This document shows positions 61,394 through 64,000 of a stretch of 64,000 nt of DNA, one piece after another. The stretch comes from Cytophagales bacterium (lineage in GTDB: Bacteria; Bacteroidota; Bacteroidia; Cytophagales; Cyclobacteriaceae): assembly GCA_020402945.1 (NCBI GenBank), contig JADBYQ010000006.1, positions 1-64,000 on the forward strand, given 5' to 3'. The translations under genes and the position numbers were made by a program. The notes under the pieces are model-generated. The model had not been told where the DNA came from, made no database searches, and saw only the letters and a list, made by a program, of their open reading frames with translations. How positions within the stretch are numbered: position 1 is the stretch's first letter; each line of letters starts with the position of its first letter.

Positions 61394-62362
61394 ATGCCTC
61401 TCATCGAAAACTCATCGTACAAAAAACCATTCTACTATTGGAACGGACATTGGGAAACAATTATACCCAGTATGTTTCGCAAAATTGAGGGAGTAGCTTA
61501 TCAACGTGAACGGTTGGAATTGAGCGATGGAGATTTTGTTGACTTAGATTGTCTCAACCAGGATAGTTCGAAACTTGCCATTATTACCCACGGCCTTGAA
61601 GGAAACAGCGATCGGCACTATGCAAAGGGAATGGCAAAGCATTTTTTTCAAAATGGATGGAATGCAATCGCCTGGAATTGTCGAGGGTGTAGCGGTGACA
61701 TTAACCGCCTACCCAGATTTTATCACCATGGAGCGACAGAAGATCTTGCAGCCGTTGTTCAACATGCGCTTGATAGCAATCGTTACAAGACTATTGTTCT
61801 TATCGGTTTTAGTATGGGTGGAAGTATGACATTGAAATACCTGGGTGAACGGGGAATAGCAGTAAATCCAACTGTAAAGACGGGAGTCGTATTCTCTGTT
61901 CCCTGTGACTTGGGAGCAAGCGCGAGCGAGTTGGACAAACCGTCCAGAAAATTCTATCTAAATCGTTTTTTAAAGAAACTAAGTGTCAAGATCAAAGAAA
62001 AATCTAAGCGCTTCCCAAAATTGATAAATGCGGAAGGCTTCGACCAGATTAAATCATTTCGGGAGTTCGACAATCGGTACACCGCGCCTTTGCATGGATT
62101 CAAAAATGCAGATGATTTTTATGAAAGAGCCTCGTGCGGTCCTTACCTACCAACGATTCAAAAACCAGTACTCATTGTAAATGCATGGAGCGACCCTTTC
62201 CTCCCTACTAGCTGCTATCCCGCTGACTTTGCTAAATCACACCAATATGTGTACCTGGAAACTCCTAAGTATGGAGGCCATACCGCCTTTTCATTGGCCG
62301 GCAAAAAAGAGAACTGGATGGAACTACGAGCATTAGAATTTGTCAATCACAACAGCGAATGA
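61394..62362 (+). CDS. YheT-family alpha/beta hydrolase
   Basis: LAIITHGLEGNSDRHYAKGMAKHFF, IGFSMGGSMTLKYLGE. Confidence 0.92.
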   Translation: MPLIENSSYKKPFYYWNGHWETIIPSMFRKIEGVAYQRERLELSDGDFVDLDCLNQDSSKLAIITHGLEGNSDRHYAKGMAKHFFQNGWNAIAWNCRGCSGDINRLPRFYHHGATEDLAAVVQHALDSNRYKTIVLIGFSMGGSMTLKYLGERGIAVNPTVKTGVVFSVPCDLGASASELDKPSRKFYLNRFLKKLSVKIKEKSKRFPKLINAEGFDQIKSFREFDNRYTAPLHGFKNADDFYERASCGPYLPTIQKPVLIVNAWSDPFLPTSCYPADFAKSHQYVYLETPKYGGHTAFSLAGKKENWMELRALEFVNHNSE

Positions 62363-63273
62363 GAGTAGTCGGTCAACCATCCTTCTTTCTTGTGGTATTT
62401 GCTCTTTCATGCACGCCTGTAAAAAAAGAGAATATTACGACTCGCATTGATTCGCTATGGCATGCTCCTGACACCGCAAACATTCCCAACGACCTCACTC
62501 GTTATGGGAGGAAGTTAATCGCCAACACCTCTTTTTATCTCGGCCCTAAAGGGATTGTGGATTCTATTTCTAACGGAATGAATTGTCAGAATTGCCATTT
62601 GGATGCCGGTACCAGACCGTATGGAAACAATTTTGGATCAGTCGCATCACTCTACCCAAAATTCCGTGCACGATCTGGTGGAGCAGAAAGCGTTGAGAAA
62701 AGAGTGAATGATTGCATTCAACGTAGCCTGAACGGCAAGCCACTTGATTCTCTTTCAAAAGAGATGCGTGCGTTGGTGGCATATATTACATGGGTCGGTC
62801 ACGAAGTGCCAAAGGGAACGAAGGCAAAAGGATCCGGACTTATTGAAATAAAATTTCTAAACAGATCGGCTGATCCCGTAAGGGGAAAAAAACTTTATGA
62901 AACTCAATGCCGGGTATGTCATCAGAAAAATGGACAAGGGATGATAGCTAGTAATGAAAAAAGTTATGTCTATCCACCTCTTTGGGGTACACATAGCTTC
63001 AATACAGGAGCTGGTTTATTCCGGATTTCAAACTTCGCAAAATACATTCGCGCCAATATGCCACAAGGCGCTACTTATGATAATCCCATACTAACAGAAG
63101 AAGAATCCTGGGATATAGCTGCTTTTGTTGTGTCTATGCCTCGTCCAAAAAAGAATTTTAAGAGCGATTGGCCTAGAATTGAAACCAAGCCATTTGATCA
63201 TCCTTTTGGGCCCTATGCTGACACGCTCAGCGAAACTAGCCATAAATATGGGCCTTGGAAAAACTCCAAATAA
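62359..63273 (+). CDS. Di-heme c-type cytochrome, TsdA/SoxA-like
   Basis: GMNCQNCHLDAGTRPYGNNFGSVASLYPKFRARSGG..EKRVNDCIQRSLNGKPLDSLSKEMRALVAYITWVG and second CRVCHQKNGQG. Confidence 0.85.
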   Translation: MRVVGQPSFFLVVFALSCTPVKKENITTRIDSLWHAPDTANIPNDLTRYGRKLIANTSFYLGPKGIVDSISNGMNCQNCHLDAGTRPYGNNFGSVASLYPKFRARSGGAESVEKRVNDCIQRSLNGKPLDSLSKEMRALVAYITWVGHEVPKGTKAKGSGLIEIKFLNRSADPVRGKKLYETQCRVCHQKNGQGMIASNEKSYVYPPLWGTHSFNTGAGLFRISNFAKYIRANMPQGATYDNPILTEEESWDIAAFVVSMPRPKKNFKSDWPRIETKPFDHPFGPYADTLSETSHKYGPWKNSK

Positions 63274-63345
63274 TAGCAGGACAAAACGATCTAAACTTCG
63301 ACTATTTTTGTTTCATCAATGTGCTCCTGATAGGATGCTACAAAG

Positions 63346-64000
63346 ATGAAATTGCCTTCAATGGACAAAGAAACTACTATTCGTCAAACGTTTCCGGTAT
63401 TAGAAATGACGTGTGGCGCTTGTGCGGTCAGCGTGGAGTCACTATTAAGAAAAATAGATGGGATAAAGGAAGCAGCGGTGAATTATGCCAATCACACTGC
63501 ACTAATTGAATACGATCAAAAACGCATCCAACCACTGGCGATCCAACAGGCCGTTCGAGCCATAGGGTATGACCTTGTTGTCGACACCGAGAACGCTCAA
63601 ATCATTCAAGAAGAGACCCAGCATAGTCAATACGAATTTCTGAAAAGGCGAACGATCTGGTCAAGTATTCTATCATTCCCTGTTTTTATGACAGGTATGT
63701 TCTGGATGGATATGCCGTATGGAAATTATATTTCAATGGTATTATCGGCTCCGGTCGTATTCTACTTTGGCCGTAGCTATTTTGTTCATGCCTATAAGCA
63801 AGCCTCTTTCGGAAAAGCAAACATGGATACCCTGGTTGCGCTTTCTACAGGCATTGCATTCTTGTTCAGCATGTTCAACACCTTCTTTCCGGAATTCTGG
63901 CATCAACGGGGTATCCATCCACACGTCTACTATGAAGCCGCAGCTGTCGTGATTACATTCATCTCGCTCGGAAAATGGCTGGAAGAAAAAGCAAAGTCAA
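63346..64000 (+). CDS. copA: Copper-translocating P-type ATPase, N-terminal part, truncated by window edge
   Basis: HMA motif FPVLEMTCGACAVSVESLLRKIDGIKEAAVNYA, then TM region GKANMDTLVALSTGIAF; not in ORF track because it is open at the edge. Confidence 0.9.
   Translation, partial: MKLPSMDKETTIRQTFPVLEMTCGACAVSVESLLRKIDGIKEAAVNYANHTALIEYDQKRIQPLAIQQAVRAIGYDLVVDTENAQIIQEETQHSQYEFLKRRTIWSSILSFPVFMTGMFWMDMPYGNYISMVLSAPVVFYFGRSYFVHAYKQASFGKANMDTLVALSTGIAFLFSMFNTFFPEFWHQRGIHPHVYYEAAAVVITFISLGKWLEEKAKS

Overview
The window is a Bacteroidota chromosome segment, probably Cytophagales-like judging from TAnnTTTG promoter boxes, a T9SS sorting domain and DUF4199/DUF2911 proteins. Most of it is housekeeping: methylmalonyl-CoA mutase subunits, dnaA, HtrA protease, dxr-rseP, argS, a polyamine locus (deoxyhypusine-synthase-like, arginase-family, type III PLP arginine decarboxylase), rpsT, radC, pheT-zapA-rny and a copper P-type ATPase entering the right edge. 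Accessory content: an N-terminally truncated IS1380-type transposase beside a cluster of four stem-loops at the left edge; MntA/HepT, HicB/HicA and ParD/ParE toxin-antitoxin pairs; a two-gene AAA/ABC-ATPase plus DUF4276 TOPRIM-like cassette (candidate anti-phage system); an insertion-like block inside the polyamine locus with a DUF4143 ATPase whose start codon lies in a perfect 16-bp inverted repeat; a cluster of multiheme-type cytochrome/peroxidase and PhoX-like lipoproteins; and a 1.9-kaa T9SS-secreted protein with near-identical 252-bp internal repeats. No rRNA, tRNA or CRISPR array was recognised. Domain names come from reading motifs in the translations; no database search was run.
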